A stretch of 12,158 bases of DNA from an uncultured Lachnospiraceae bacterium (GTDB taxonomy: Bacteria; Bacillota_A; Clostridia; Lachnospirales; Lachnospiraceae). Shown here piece by piece: positions 1-6,298 of this stretch. The notes under the pieces are model-generated. The model saw nothing but the letters and a program-made list of their open reading frames with translations. It was not told the DNA's origin and searched no databases. A program made the position numbers and the translations under genes. The first letter of the stretch is position 1. The number at the start of each line of letters is the position of its first letter. The DNA is taken from assembly GCA_946410365.1 (NCBI GenBank), contig CAMKAA010000009.1, positions 1-12,158 of the forward strand, in the 5' to 3' direction.

Positions 1-329
1 GTGAGTGCTGCGAAGCCTGCTGCGTCGTTGACTGCGAGCTCAGCGAGCATCTTGCGGTTGATGTCAACGCCTGCGACCTTGAGGCCGTGCATCATCTGGC
101 TGTAGCTGATGCCGTTCATTCTTGCTGCAGCGTTGATACGAACGATCCAAAGGGATCTCATCTCTCTCTTCTTCTGCTTTCTGCCTGCGAATGCAGATGT
201 AAGAGCACGCATAACGGACTGCTTGGCAATTCTATACTGCTTGGACCTGGCTCCTCTGTAGCCCTTGGCAAGCTTTAATACTCTGTTGTGTTTCTTTCTC
301 GCATTAAGAGCGCCTTTAATTCTGGCCAT
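1..329 (-). CDS. rplT: 50S ribosomal protein L20 (partial, C-terminus cut by window edge)
   Basis: L20 binds 23S rRNA early in 50S subunit assembly and, in Firmicutes, represses its own operon by acting on the infC leader. The reading frame begins [20 protein letters not shown] and stays open to base 1, giving 109 full codons; the family is normally about 117-119 aa, so roughly the last ten residues lie outside the window. The very basic N-terminal tail and the later segment ending near [14 protein letters not shown] are typical L20 sequence. The ATG at 327-329 is set by a GGAGG (339-343 on the complementary strand) nine bases upstream. It is the last gene of infC-rpmI-rplT, 87 nt downstream of rpmI. 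Identification is secure. Confidence 0.97.
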   Translation of the reverse strand, partial: MARIKGALNARKKHNRVLKLAKGYRGARSKQYRIAKQSVMRALTSAFAGRKQKKREMRSLWIVRINAAARMNGISYSQMMHGLKVAGVDINRKMLAELAVNDAAGFAAL

Positions 330-355
330 TTTATCTATCCTCCATTATATGTAAG

Positions 356-373
356 GCACAATTACAATTGTGC
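356..373 (-). repeat. Short inverted repeat in the rpmI-rplT spacer
   Basis: GCACAATT at 356-363 is followed after two bases by its exact complement AATTGTGC at 366-373, so a small hairpin (about 7 bp, 4-nt loop) can form in the mRNA between rpmI and rplT. No T-run follows in the direction of transcription and rplT must be expressed, so it is not a convincing terminator. It may be an mRNA processing or stability element; function is inferred only. Confidence 0.4.
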
Positions 374-416
374 GTTTCTTCTTAATTCGAATCCGTTCTT
401 CATGCACCTGTCTTAA

Positions 417-614
417 TTACAGATAAGGCATGATCTTCTTCATTGTCTTGATGTTGGTAGCGTCCGCCAGAGTAGGCTTTCTGAGGTTTCTCTTCCTCTT
501 TGTGGACTTCTTGGTCAGGATGTGGCGCTTATTGGCTTTAAATCTCATAAGTTTGCCGGAGCCTGTCAGTTTGAAGCGCTTTGCAGCAGCTCTCTTAGTT
601 TTCATCTTGGGCAT
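417..614 (-). CDS. rpmI: 50S ribosomal protein L35
   Basis: Small basic protein of the large ribosomal subunit, 65 aa, matching the usual family length of 64-66. The protein starts [20 protein letters not shown], the characteristic L35 N-terminus, and ends in the typical KKIMPYL-like tail. The frame is open 13 codons further upstream, but the ATG at 612-614 is the real start: AAAGGAGGT (622-630, complementary strand) lies seven bases before it and the L35 signature starts exactly there. It is the middle gene of infC-rpmI-rplT and is separated from infC by an unusually long 236-nt spacer with hairpins. Identification is secure. Confidence 0.97.
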   Translation of the reverse strand: MPKMKTKRAAAKRFKLTGSGKLMRFKANKRHILTKKSTKRKRNLRKPTLADATNIKTMKKIMPYL

Positions 615-850
615 TCTATTTACCTCCTTTGCCAAACGTGGATCATCATCCACCTCCGGATCACGCTTTTGTCATGTCCGGAAAATGTCTGCGGCGTTAC
701 GGTCACAGACTTCTGAGTGAAAGTCCATAGCCTTTCACTGTTGATTGCGGTTCTGTTTCTGTCATAAAACCCCCTGACAGAACTCTATTCAAACCGGCCG
801 CAAATAGCGCGCAGCCATCTTACAGTCCCGGAACCTGCCCGGACTTAAGA
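615..850 (-). promoter_or_regulatory. Long infC-rpmI spacer with two strong hairpins
   Basis: No credible gene fills this 236-nt stretch. On the transcribed strand it holds a perfect 8-bp hairpin, TTCTGTCA (776-783) with TGACAGAA (758-765), around a 10-nt loop rich in G and T. Downstream lies a second hairpin, AGTGAAA (734-740) with TTTCACT (716-722), enclosing GGCTATGGAC-type sequence. Neither is followed by a U-run, so they are not terminators. The end of the spacer carries the rpmI ribosome binding site. A post-transcriptional control or processing region is plausible because L20 regulates this operon in other bacteria, but this spacer has no role I can name. Confidence 0.45.
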
Positions 851-1372
851 TCACTGCTTCTTGCCGGCAAGAAACATGGTAAGGCTTCGTCCCTCTACCT
901 TCGGGGTCTTGTCAACCATAGCGCAGTCCTTAAGCGCATCCGCGAAATCCGTGAGGATATGCGCGCTCTGCTGCATATGGGCCATTTCACGTCCGCGGAA
1001 ACGGAGTGTCACCTTCACGCGGTCGCCCTTTGTGAGGAACTTCCTCGCAGCGTTGATCTTGGTCTGAAGATCGTTGGTGTCGATGTTGGGAGACATGCGG
1101 ATCTCCTTGATCTCGACAGTGTGCTGCTTCTTCTTGGCATCCTTCTCTTTTCTGGTCTTTTCATACTTGTACTTGCCGTAATCGATGATCTTGCACACCG
1201 GAGGCTTGGCACCGGGAGAGATCTTGACCAGATCAAGTTCAGCCTCTTCAGCCAGTTTTCTCGCTTCGAGAGCGGACATGATGCCGAGCATCTCGCCATC
1301 GGGGCCGATCACTCGAACTTCTCTGTCGCGAATTTGTTCATTGATGAATAAATTGTCGTTAGTGTTTCTGAT
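851..1372 (-). CDS. infC: Translation initiation factor IF-3, probable ATC start
   Basis: IF-3 binds the 30S subunit, prevents premature 50S joining and checks start codon-initiator tRNA pairing. The protein contains the N-domain (NLFINEQIRDREVRVIG, DYGKYKYEK) and the C-domain (EIKEIRMSPNID, RFRGREM, GRSLTMFLAGKK) in the normal order, 173 aa. The frame can be extended to a GTG at 1387, but that codon overlaps the Shine-Dalgarno sequence itself and has none upstream. GGAGGG at 1380-1385 is instead seven bases before an in-frame ATC at 1370-1372, giving I(M)RNTNDNLFINEQ. Use of a near-cognate AUU-type start is a known hallmark of infC (AUU in E. coli) and underlies IF-3 autoregulation. Family call is secure; the start is a strong inference. 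Confidence 0.95.
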   Translation of the reverse strand: MRNTNDNLFINEQIRDREVRVIGPDGEMLGIMSALEARKLAEEAELDLVKISPGAKPPVCKIIDYGKYKYEKTRKEKDAKKKQHTVEIKEIRMSPNIDTNDLQTKINAARKFLTKGDRVKVTLRFRGREMAHMQQSAHILTDFADALKDCAMVDKTPKVEGRSLTMFLAGKKQ

Positions 1373-1379
1373 TGTAGTA

Positions 1380-1385
1380 CCCTCC
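1380..1385 (-). promoter_or_regulatory. infC Shine-Dalgarno site that decides the start
   Basis: GGAGGG on the complementary strand lies seven bases before the ATC at 1372-1370. No ATG, GTG or TTG sits at the correct distance in the infC frame. The only upstream GTG (1387-1385) overlaps the site and has no purine-rich sequence ahead of it. This is the main argument for a non-canonical infC start. Confidence 0.75.
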
Positions 1386-1389
1386 ACAA

Positions 1390-1573
1390 CTTAAGACAAA
1401 AGAAAACAGCGGCACAACCTGTACCGCTGTCAACAAATCCTGATTCTCAGCGCAGCTCATTTCTCCATAAACCAGCTGCCGGATCAAAGATTGGTATTAA
1501 CCGCAAAAGCTTTCGCCGTTGGGTGAGAGCGGTAACTCTTCTTTTTTGTACCAATAACGTGTTTTTCACGTAC
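1390..1573 (-). ncRNA. infC-rpmI-rplT leader RNA, candidate L20 leader
   Basis: This is the stretch between the predicted transcription start (about 1573) and infC. It begins with hairpin ACGTG-AAAAA-CACGT (1571-1557). Next, ATTGGTA (1555-1549) can pair with TACCAAT (1496-1490), closing a module with smaller hairpins (AGAG...CTCT around GAGTTACCGCTC, and the AACGGCGAAAGC/GCTTTTGCGGTT region). A later hairpin uses GCAGCT/AGCTGC, and an intrinsic terminator follows. In Bacillus subtilis this operon is repressed by L20 through transcription termination in the infC leader. Position, closing helix and terminator fit that mechanism. The assignment rests on architecture; it was not checked against the Rfam L20_leader covariance model. 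Confidence 0.7.
1397..1430 (-). terminator. Intrinsic terminator / attenuator before infC
   Basis: On the transcribed strand ACAGCGG (1430-1424) pairs with CCGCTGT (1412-1406), extended by three further pairs (TAC with GTG, one wobble) around an AGGTT loop, for a stem of about 10 bp. TTTTCTTTTG follows immediately. It lies upstream of infC within the leader, so it can only serve as a conditional attenuator, consistent with L20 feedback control. Confidence 0.8.
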
Positions 1574-1579
1574 CAAAAT

Positions 1580-1608
1580 ACAATATCACTCAGTCCGCTT
1601 ACTGTCAA
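1580..1608 (-). promoter_or_regulatory. Promoter of infC-rpmI-rplT
   Basis: On the complementary strand a perfect TTGACA -35 box (1603-1608) is followed after exactly 17 bases by TATTGT (1580-1585), a 4/6 match to the -10 consensus. Transcription would start near 1573, just before the leader hairpins. It lies immediately after the end of the preceding purine operon. Confidence 0.75.
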
Positions 1609-1646
1609 GCGGTAAGTTTGATTTTTCTGCCAAAACAGTGACTGTC

Positions 1647-1901
1647 TTACCGGTCAGTGAATTTACCTATGCACCAGCTGAAGATCCACAGAAAGATTGG
1701 CACTGCAATTGTCATTCCCAAACTGAAGCGGAACAATCTGCCTGAGCCTCCCGTTCCGATCAGGGCGCTCACAAAAGTAAGAATATATAGTCCCACTAAA
1801 AGGACGATACCGATCACGGCTGCCACTCTCTTCGCGGTCCAGGGCGCCTTTTCCGGTGCATTCCCGTTTTCAGCGTTCCCGTTTTCTGAAATGTTGCTCA
1901 T
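1647..1901 (-). CDS. Small two-helix membrane protein, function unknown
   Basis: 84 aa. Residues 1-25 are polar and charged with an ENGNA pentapeptide occurring twice. Two hydrophobic segments follow, roughly 27-49 (AAVIGIVLLVGLYILTFVSA) and 58-79 (FSLGMTIAVPIFLWIFSWCI), separated by a short GTGGSGRLFR loop, ending in KFTDR. No signal-peptidase site is evident, so an integral inner-membrane protein is likely. Its ATG overlaps the HAD stop codon as TAATG, and a GGAGGA inside the end of the HAD gene is correctly placed, so translation is probably coupled. It closes the purB-purA-HAD operon. I recall similar small proteins in this position in Lachnospiraceae but know no function. Confidence 0.8.
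   Translation of the reverse strand: MSNISENGNAENGNAPEKAPWTAKRVAAVIGIVLLVGLYILTFVSALIGTGGSGRLFRFSLGMTIAVPIFLWIFSWCIGKFTDR
1858..1887 (-). repeat. 15-bp tandem duplication encoding ENGNA twice
   Basis: Two adjacent 15-bp units, 1858-1872 and 1873-1887, share 13 of 15 bases. They encode the pentapeptide repeat in the cytosolic-looking tail of the small membrane protein. The duplication keeps the reading frame, so it looks like a tolerated slippage product in a disordered tail. Confidence 0.8.
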
Positions 1902-2509
1902 TAAGATTCCTCCAATAGCGCCCTCAGATCTGACGCCGCCTGCTCATGGTCCCTGACCTGAATTGTCCGGATCCCGAATTTCCTCGCCGCGGCGAGGTTG
2001 TCCTCCAGATCATCCAGGAACACACATTTTAAGGGATCCAGATCGTACTTGTCGATCAGAATCTGATAGAAAGCCGGATCAGGCTTTATCACATGGTAAT
2101 CGCAGGACAGAAGTCCTCCGTCCATGTAAGGAAGAAAGTCCATCGCGTCCTCATTGTCCCTGGCCACTTTCATGGAATAATTGGACAGGTACAGGACTCT
2201 TCTTCCGCTCTCCCTGATCTCCCTGATCCACGGGATCGATGTCTGAAGTCTGTATACAACGCCGTGGATATTCTTCATGCAGGCCCGGATCTCCTGTTCC
2301 AGTTCCGGCGTATCCTGCACAAACCGGTCGATCACTTCCTCGTCACTCAGGAGCCCTATGTCGAACTCTTTCCAGTTCGGATTTTTGACCGTACTGTCCA
2401 GGAGTCTCTGGCACATCTCGGGAGAATATCCGAACTGCTCAAAAAAGTGTATTCTGCCAAGTCCGACCAGGACGCCGCCAATATCAAAAATTACTGTATT
2501 GATCTTCAT
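1901..2509 (-). CDS. HAD-superfamily phosphatase (subfamily IA, YihX-like motif I)
   Basis: 202-aa soluble hydrolase of the haloacid dehalogenase superfamily, expected to remove phosphate from a small phosphorylated metabolite through an aspartyl-phosphate. Motif I is FDIGGVL with nucleophile Asp9; the usual second Asp is replaced, as in the DxGxV variant of YihX-type enzymes. Motif II is LYLSNYS (Ser109/Asn110), motif III the lysine of VIKPDP (Lys142), motif IV FLDDLEDN (Asp166, Asp167). A helical cap lies between motifs I and II (about residues 15-85). Its ATG overlaps the purA stop as ATGA and its stop overlaps the next ATG as TAATG. The link to purine genes suggests a nucleotide or sugar-phosphate substrate, but that is inference; sequence alone does not give specificity. 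Confidence 0.88.
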   Translation of the reverse strand: MKINTVIFDIGGVLVGLGRIHFFEQFGYSPEMCQRLLDSTVKNPNWKEFDIGLLSDEEVIDRFVQDTPELEQEIRACMKNIHGVVYRLQTSIPWIREIRESGRRVLYLSNYSMKVARDNEDAMDFLPYMDGGLLSCDYHVIKPDPAFYQILIDKYDLDPLKCVFLDDLEDNLAAARKFGIRTIQVRDHEQAASDLRALLEES

Positions 2510-3813
2510 AATATCACATCTTGCTGAGCGCGGGATTCGCGGTAAATAATGTCTTCTCTTCCGGGTCCGTTGGAGACCATTGTGATCGGATATCCGATCT
2601 GCTGCTCTATAAACTCAATATAGTTTCTGCAGTTCTCCGGAAGATCTTCGTACTTCCTGATACCCCTGATGTCGCATTTCCATCCGGGGAGTTTCTTCCA
2701 CACCGGTTTCGCTTTTTTGAGCATATGCGTGACAGGGAATTCTGTAGTCTCCTCCCCGTCGATCTCATAGGCGACGCACACCGGTATCTCGTCAAGATAC
2801 CCCAGAACGTCGAGCACAGTGAACGCTACATCTGTGGCGCCCTGCAGGCGGCATCCGTATTTGGAGGCAACGCAGTCATACCAGCCGACTCTTCTGGGTC
2901 TTCCTGTGGTAGCACCGTACTCGCCGCCGTCTCCGCCTCTTCTGCGGAGTTCCTCAGCTTCGCTCCCGAAGATCTCGGAAGTGAATTCTCCCGCACCTAC
3001 TGCGGAAGAATAGGCTTTATTGACGACCACGATCTTCTCAATAGCGTAGGGCGGAATTCCCGCGCCGATCGCGCCGTAAGCAGCCAGAGTGCTGGAAGAG
3101 GTGACCATGGGATAGATACCGTGGTCAGGATCCTTCATAGTGCCGAGCTGGCCCTCAAGAAGGATCGTCTTTCCCTCTTTGATGGCCTTTTCCAGGTACT
3201 CGGCGACATTGCCCACATAGGGAGCGATCATGTCGCGGTACTCCAGAAGCGTCTTAAGAAGCGCCTTCTGATCGATGGGATCTTTGTGATAGAGATTGAC
3301 CAGAAGGATGTCTTTTTTGACACAGACATCCGCGATCTTCTCCGCAAGGACACTCTCCTCATCAAACAGCTCGTTGACCTGGAACCCGATCTTGGCATAT
3401 TTATCGGAATAGAAAGGCGCGATGCCTGACTTGGTGGAGCCGAAAGATTTTCCTGCCAGTCTCTCCTCCTCGAGCTGGTCGAAGAGAATATGATAAGGCA
3501 TCACGATCTGGCACCGGTCTGAGATCATCAGCTGCGGCGCCGGGACCCCTTTTTTGGTGATCTCCTGAACCTCTTTAAAGAGAAGCGGCACGTTCAGCGC
3601 GACTCCGTTTCCAATAATATTCATCACATCCTGATGAAAAACTCCGGACGGCAGTGTGTGGAGCGCGAATTTGCCGTACTGATTGACGATCGTGTGTCCC
3701 GCGTTGGCGCCGCCCTGAAAACGGATCACGACGTCAGCGGTATCAGCCAGCATATCCGTGATCTTGCCTTTTCCCTCGTCGCCCCAGTTCGCGCCTACGA
3801 CAGCTTTAACCAT
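2506..3813 (-). CDS. purA: Adenylosuccinate synthetase
   Basis: Catalyses IMP + aspartate + GTP to adenylosuccinate, the first committed step from IMP to AMP, in the cytosol. The 435-aa protein begins MVKAVVGANWGDEGKGK, the family glycine loop; Asp12 and His40 (NAGHTI) match the catalytic Asp/His pair known from E. coli PurA. Further signatures are FGSTKSGIAPFYSDKYAKIG, DPDHGIYPMVTSSST and GEYGATTGRPRRVGW. Length is slightly above the usual ~430, with a short extra C-terminal tail. The frame is open nine codons upstream, but AAAGGAGGAAGAT directly before the ATG at 3811-3813 fixes the start. It follows purB by 73 nt with no terminator between, and its TGA overlaps the HAD start by 4 nt. Confidence 0.97.
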   Translation of the reverse strand: MVKAVVGANWGDEGKGKITDMLADTADVVIRFQGGANAGHTIVNQYGKFALHTLPSGVFHQDVMNIIGNGVALNVPLLFKEVQEITKKGVPAPQLMISDRCQIVMPYHILFDQLEEERLAGKSFGSTKSGIAPFYSDKYAKIGFQVNELFDEESVLAEKIADVCVKKDILLVNLYHKDPIDQKALLKTLLEYRDMIAPYVGNVAEYLEKAIKEGKTILLEGQLGTMKDPDHGIYPMVTSSSTLAAYGAIGAGIPPYAIEKIVVVNKAYSSAVGAGEFTSEIFGSEAEELRRRGGDGGEYGATTGRPRRVGWYDCVASKYGCRLQGATDVAFTVLDVLGYLDEIPVCVAYEIDGEETTEFPVTHMLKKAKPVWKKLPGWKCDIRGIRKYEDLPENCRNYIEFIEQQIGYPITMVSNGPGREDIIYRESRAQQDVIL

Positions 3814-3886
3814 ATCTTCCTCCTTTGGCCGGCAGAACACAATCCATCTGCCTTTATTGCAAATTGCCGGTATCGCTCTGTTTTGA

Positions 3887-5320
3887 TCAGACGTTGATCT
3901 CGGCCTTTTCTCCGAGAATATCTCTGTTTGCGTCCAGCAAAGGCCTGATCACATCCCTGAGAAATCTTTCCACCTGATGAGGCGCACACCCGATATAGCG
4001 GGAGGGCTCCATAGATTTCTGAAGTTCTTCGATACTCATATGGAAGGCAGGATCTGCAGCGATCAGTTCGAGCAGGTTGTTTTCCTTGCCCTCTTCCTTT
4101 ACACGTCTTCCGGCTTCCATGGACAGTTCGCGGATCCTCTCGTGAAGTTCCTGTCTGTCTCCGCCCGCCTTTACGGCGTCCATCATGATGTTCTCCGTCG
4201 CCATAAAAGGAAGTTCCGACATCAGGCGCTTTTCGATCACCTTGGGATATACCTTGAGGCCGTCCGTGACATTCAGGCACAGGTCGAGTACACCGTCGAT
4301 GGCAAGAAATCCTTCCGGAACGGAAAGCCTCTTATTGGCAGAGTCATCGAGCGTCCTCTCAAACCATTGCGTGCCCGCTGTGACCGCGGGATTTAAGACG
4401 TCGATCATTACGTATCTGGAAAGGGAACAGATCCTCTCACTGCGCATGGGATTTCTCTTGTATGCCATGGCGCTGGATCCGATCTGGCTCTTCTCGAAGG
4501 GCTCCTCAACTTCCTTGAGGTGCTGAAGCAGCCGGATGTCCGTTCCAAGCTTCATTGCTGCTGAAGCGACGATTCCCAGCGCATTTAAGACGATCGTATC
4601 CACAAGTCTGGGATAGGTCTGGCCGGATACGGGAACACAGCCGTCAAATCCCATCTTCTCGGCGATCATGGGATCAAGGCGGTCCACTTTGTCGAGGTCC
4701 CCGTCAAACAATTCGAGGAAGGAGGCCTGGGTGCCGGTAGTTCCTTTGCTGCCCAGGAGCTTCAGGTTTCCCATTACATGCTCTACCTCGCCCAGAGCCA
4801 GATAGAATTCCTGCATCCAGAGAGTCGCTCTTTTGCCCACTGTTGTAGGCTGTGCAGGCTGGAAATGTGTAAATCCCAGGGTGGGGAGGCTCTTGTACTC
4901 GTCAGCGAACCTGGCCAGTTCCGCCAAAACATTGATCAGTTTACGGCGCACAAGCCTCAGCGCTTCTCTCATGATGATGACATCTGTGTTGTCTCCGACA
5001 TAGCAGCTTGTCGCGCCGAGGTGGATGATGCCCTTCGCCTTGGGGCACTGCAGTCCGTATGCATAGACATGGCTCATGACATCGTGGCGGACCACTTTTT
5101 CTCTGGCTTTAGCTTCTTCATAGTTAATGTCTTCCGCATGGGCTTTGAGTTCGGCGATCTGCTCGTCGGTGATGGGCAGGCCCAGCTCCTGTTCCGTCTC
5201 AGCCAGAGCGATCCACAGTTTCCTCCAGGTCCTGAATTTCATATCCGGAGAAAAGATGTACTGCATCTCTTTGCTCGCATATCTCTCAGAGAGCGGGCTT
5301 ACATATCTGTCATTGGCCAT
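3887..5320 (-). CDS. purB: Adenylosuccinate lyase
   Basis: Fumarase/aspartase-superfamily lyase that releases fumarate from adenylosuccinate to give AMP, and from SAICAR in the main purine pathway; homotetrameric in characterised relatives. At 477 aa it is of the longer type. Visible motifs are RHDVMSHV (His79, His84), TSCYVGDNTD (about 104-113), GFTHFQPAQPTTVGKRA with the likely general-acid His152, and the superfamily signature SSAMAYKRNPMRSE (282-295) carrying the mobile-loop catalytic Ser and the Lys288/Asn290 pair. The ATG at 5320 has AAAGGA eight to ten bases upstream. It is the first gene of the operon, with its own promoter, and is followed by purA. Confidence 0.97.
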   Translation of the reverse strand: MANDRYVSPLSERYASKEMQYIFSPDMKFRTWRKLWIALAETEQELGLPITDEQIAELKAHAEDINYEEAKAREKVVRHDVMSHVYAYGLQCPKAKGIIHLGATSCYVGDNTDVIIMREALRLVRRKLINVLAELARFADEYKSLPTLGFTHFQPAQPTTVGKRATLWMQEFYLALGEVEHVMGNLKLLGSKGTTGTQASFLELFDGDLDKVDRLDPMIAEKMGFDGCVPVSGQTYPRLVDTIVLNALGIVASAAMKLGTDIRLLQHLKEVEEPFEKSQIGSSAMAYKRNPMRSERICSLSRYVMIDVLNPAVTAGTQWFERTLDDSANKRLSVPEGFLAIDGVLDLCLNVTDGLKVYPKVIEKRLMSELPFMATENIMMDAVKAGGDRQELHERIRELSMEAGRRVKEEGKENNLLELIAADPAFHMSIEELQKSMEPSRYIGCAPHQVERFLRDVIRPLLDANRDILGEKAEINV

Positions 5321-5355
5321 TCCTGGTTTCCTTTCTAGAACTGATCAAAAATCCG

Positions 5356-5374
5356 TAAGGCATTTTACGCCTTA
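5356..5374 (-). promoter_or_regulatory. Hairpin in the purB 5' untranslated region
   Basis: TAAGGC (5374-5369) pairs with GCCTTA (5361-5356) around GTAAAAT on the transcribed strand, and CGGATTTTTG follows. It lies between the predicted transcription start near 5384 and the ATG at 5320. The stem is short, so it could be a weak attenuator or simply an mRNA-stabilising hairpin. No purine riboswitch core is visible. Confidence 0.35.
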
Positions 5375-5390
5375 TTCAACAACGTAATAC

Positions 5391-5418
5391 AGTATAACAA
5401 TATTTTTCCCGATTTCAA
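5391..5418 (-). promoter_or_regulatory. Promoter of purB-purA-HAD-membrane protein operon
   Basis: TTGAAA (5413-5418) and TATACT (5391-5396) on the complementary strand are 16 bases apart in an AT-rich stretch. The -10 box matches the consensus in five of six positions and the -35 in four. Transcription would begin about 5384, leaving a leader of roughly 64 nt before purB. Confidence 0.65.
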
Positions 5419-5432
5419 TAAAAGGATTGTTC

Positions 5433-5451
5433 AGGATCCTGCTCAGGTCCT
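5433..5451 (-). terminator. Possible weak terminator after the three-gene operon
   Basis: AGGACCT (5451-5445) can pair with AGGATCCT (5440-5433) around a GAGC loop, with one bulged base, eight bases beyond the stop codon of the 279-aa gene. Only AACAATCCTTTTATT follows instead of a clean T-run, so termination may be partial and some transcription could continue into purB. Confidence 0.35.
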
Positions 5452-5458
5452 TAATTTC

Positions 5459-6298
5459 CTAGAAAGAGGGCGCGTTGTCCTCCCTGAAGCGGTCCCGCAG
5501 TTCGCGGACCCTCTGTTGGGCATAATTGTCGAAAGATCTGGCTTGTCCGTTCCGGAGGTAGACCTGCATGCGCTTGCTCTGACGGCCGGCCGTTCCGTTC
5601 TTCCACTCCTTTTCCGCCATGGCGGCGGCATTGTCCAGCTCCCCGGCAGGCTCCTCCAGTTCCGGATGTTCCTCTATGAAAGCTCTGTACTCCTCTTCAG
5701 GGATCGAAAAGCGCAGAGCCGCCAGATATCTGATACAATTCTGTCTGCTCCCGGACAGCCTCCATGCTTTTCCGTAACAATCCGCTGCCTCTGCATAGCG
5801 GAAGCCCTGTGCATAGAGAAGTCCCTTCTCTGCCCAGATCCTGCCTCTCATTTCCCTCTCGAGTTCAGGAAGTTCCGCCTCGATCCCGTCCATCAGCTCG
5901 ATGGCCTGAGTGATATGTCCTCTGGAGGCCGCGAACTTCGCTTCGCTCAGTCTCCTGTGGAATGGCTCCATTCCTTTTCCGGATGAGATCGACGCCCGGA
6001 TCCTCTCTATTTCGGCCGTGCTCTGATACCCCACATACAGAAGGAGTACAGAGGCAAAATCTTCGACCGCGCACCTTCCCCGCAGCAGTGACCGCAGCTG
6101 GGAAGCAAGTTCGGCGAGCCCGCAGGACTCCTCGAGCCACACTAAAAGCTCGTGGTCCATAAAATCCTCGTCGAGGAAAGAGGCGCACTGGGCTATGGAA
6201 TAGCACAATTCCTCTACAGTATAGACATTCCGGTCTATGACCCTGATCCGGTAGGGCTTCTCCGCGATCCGCCCTGTTGTCAAAATACACCTACCCAT
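5459..6298 (-). CDS. Conserved helical-repeat (TPR-like) protein of unknown function
   Basis: 279 aa, soluble, no signal peptide or membrane segment. It begins MGRCILTTGRIAEKPYRI, then NVYTVEELCYSIAQ and an all-helical body. Residues about 115-215 look like paired amphipathic helices of TPR type (AKFAASRGHITQAIELMDGI, WAEKGLLYAQGFRYAEAADCY). The C-terminus is charged and likely coiled. From memory, relatives in Lachnospiraceae carry a CxxC-like motif near the N-terminus; here only Cys4 remains, so metal binding is unlikely. The ATG overlaps the end of the actin-fold gene by 8 nt, with AGGAG ten bases upstream, indicating coupled translation. A partner or adaptor role for the two upstream proteins is inferred from context only. 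Confidence 0.82.
   Translation of the reverse strand: MGRCILTTGRIAEKPYRIRVIDRNVYTVEELCYSIAQCASFLDEDFMDHELLVWLEESCGLAELASQLRSLLRGRCAVEDFASVLLLYVGYQSTAEIERIRASISSGKGMEPFHRRLSEAKFAASRGHITQAIELMDGIEAELPELEREMRGRIWAEKGLLYAQGFRYAEAADCYGKAWRLSGSRQNCIRYLAALRFSIPEEEYRAFIEEHPELEEPAGELDNAAAMAEKEWKNGTAGRQSKRMQVYLRNGQARSFDNYAQQRVRELRDRFREDNAPSF

Noticed and set aside
1373..1387. GTG at 1387 as the infC start
   Set aside because: It overlaps the Shine-Dalgarno sequence and lacks one of its own; the downstream ATC has ideal spacing.
1629..1646. Terminator after the small membrane protein gene
   Set aside because: ACAG/CTGT followed by TTTT is only a 4-bp stem with a 3-nt loop, too weak to call.
2521..3429. 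302-codon open frame on the plus strand
   Set aside because: It is antisense to purA, whose family motifs are unmistakable; the plus-strand product has no recognisable domain.
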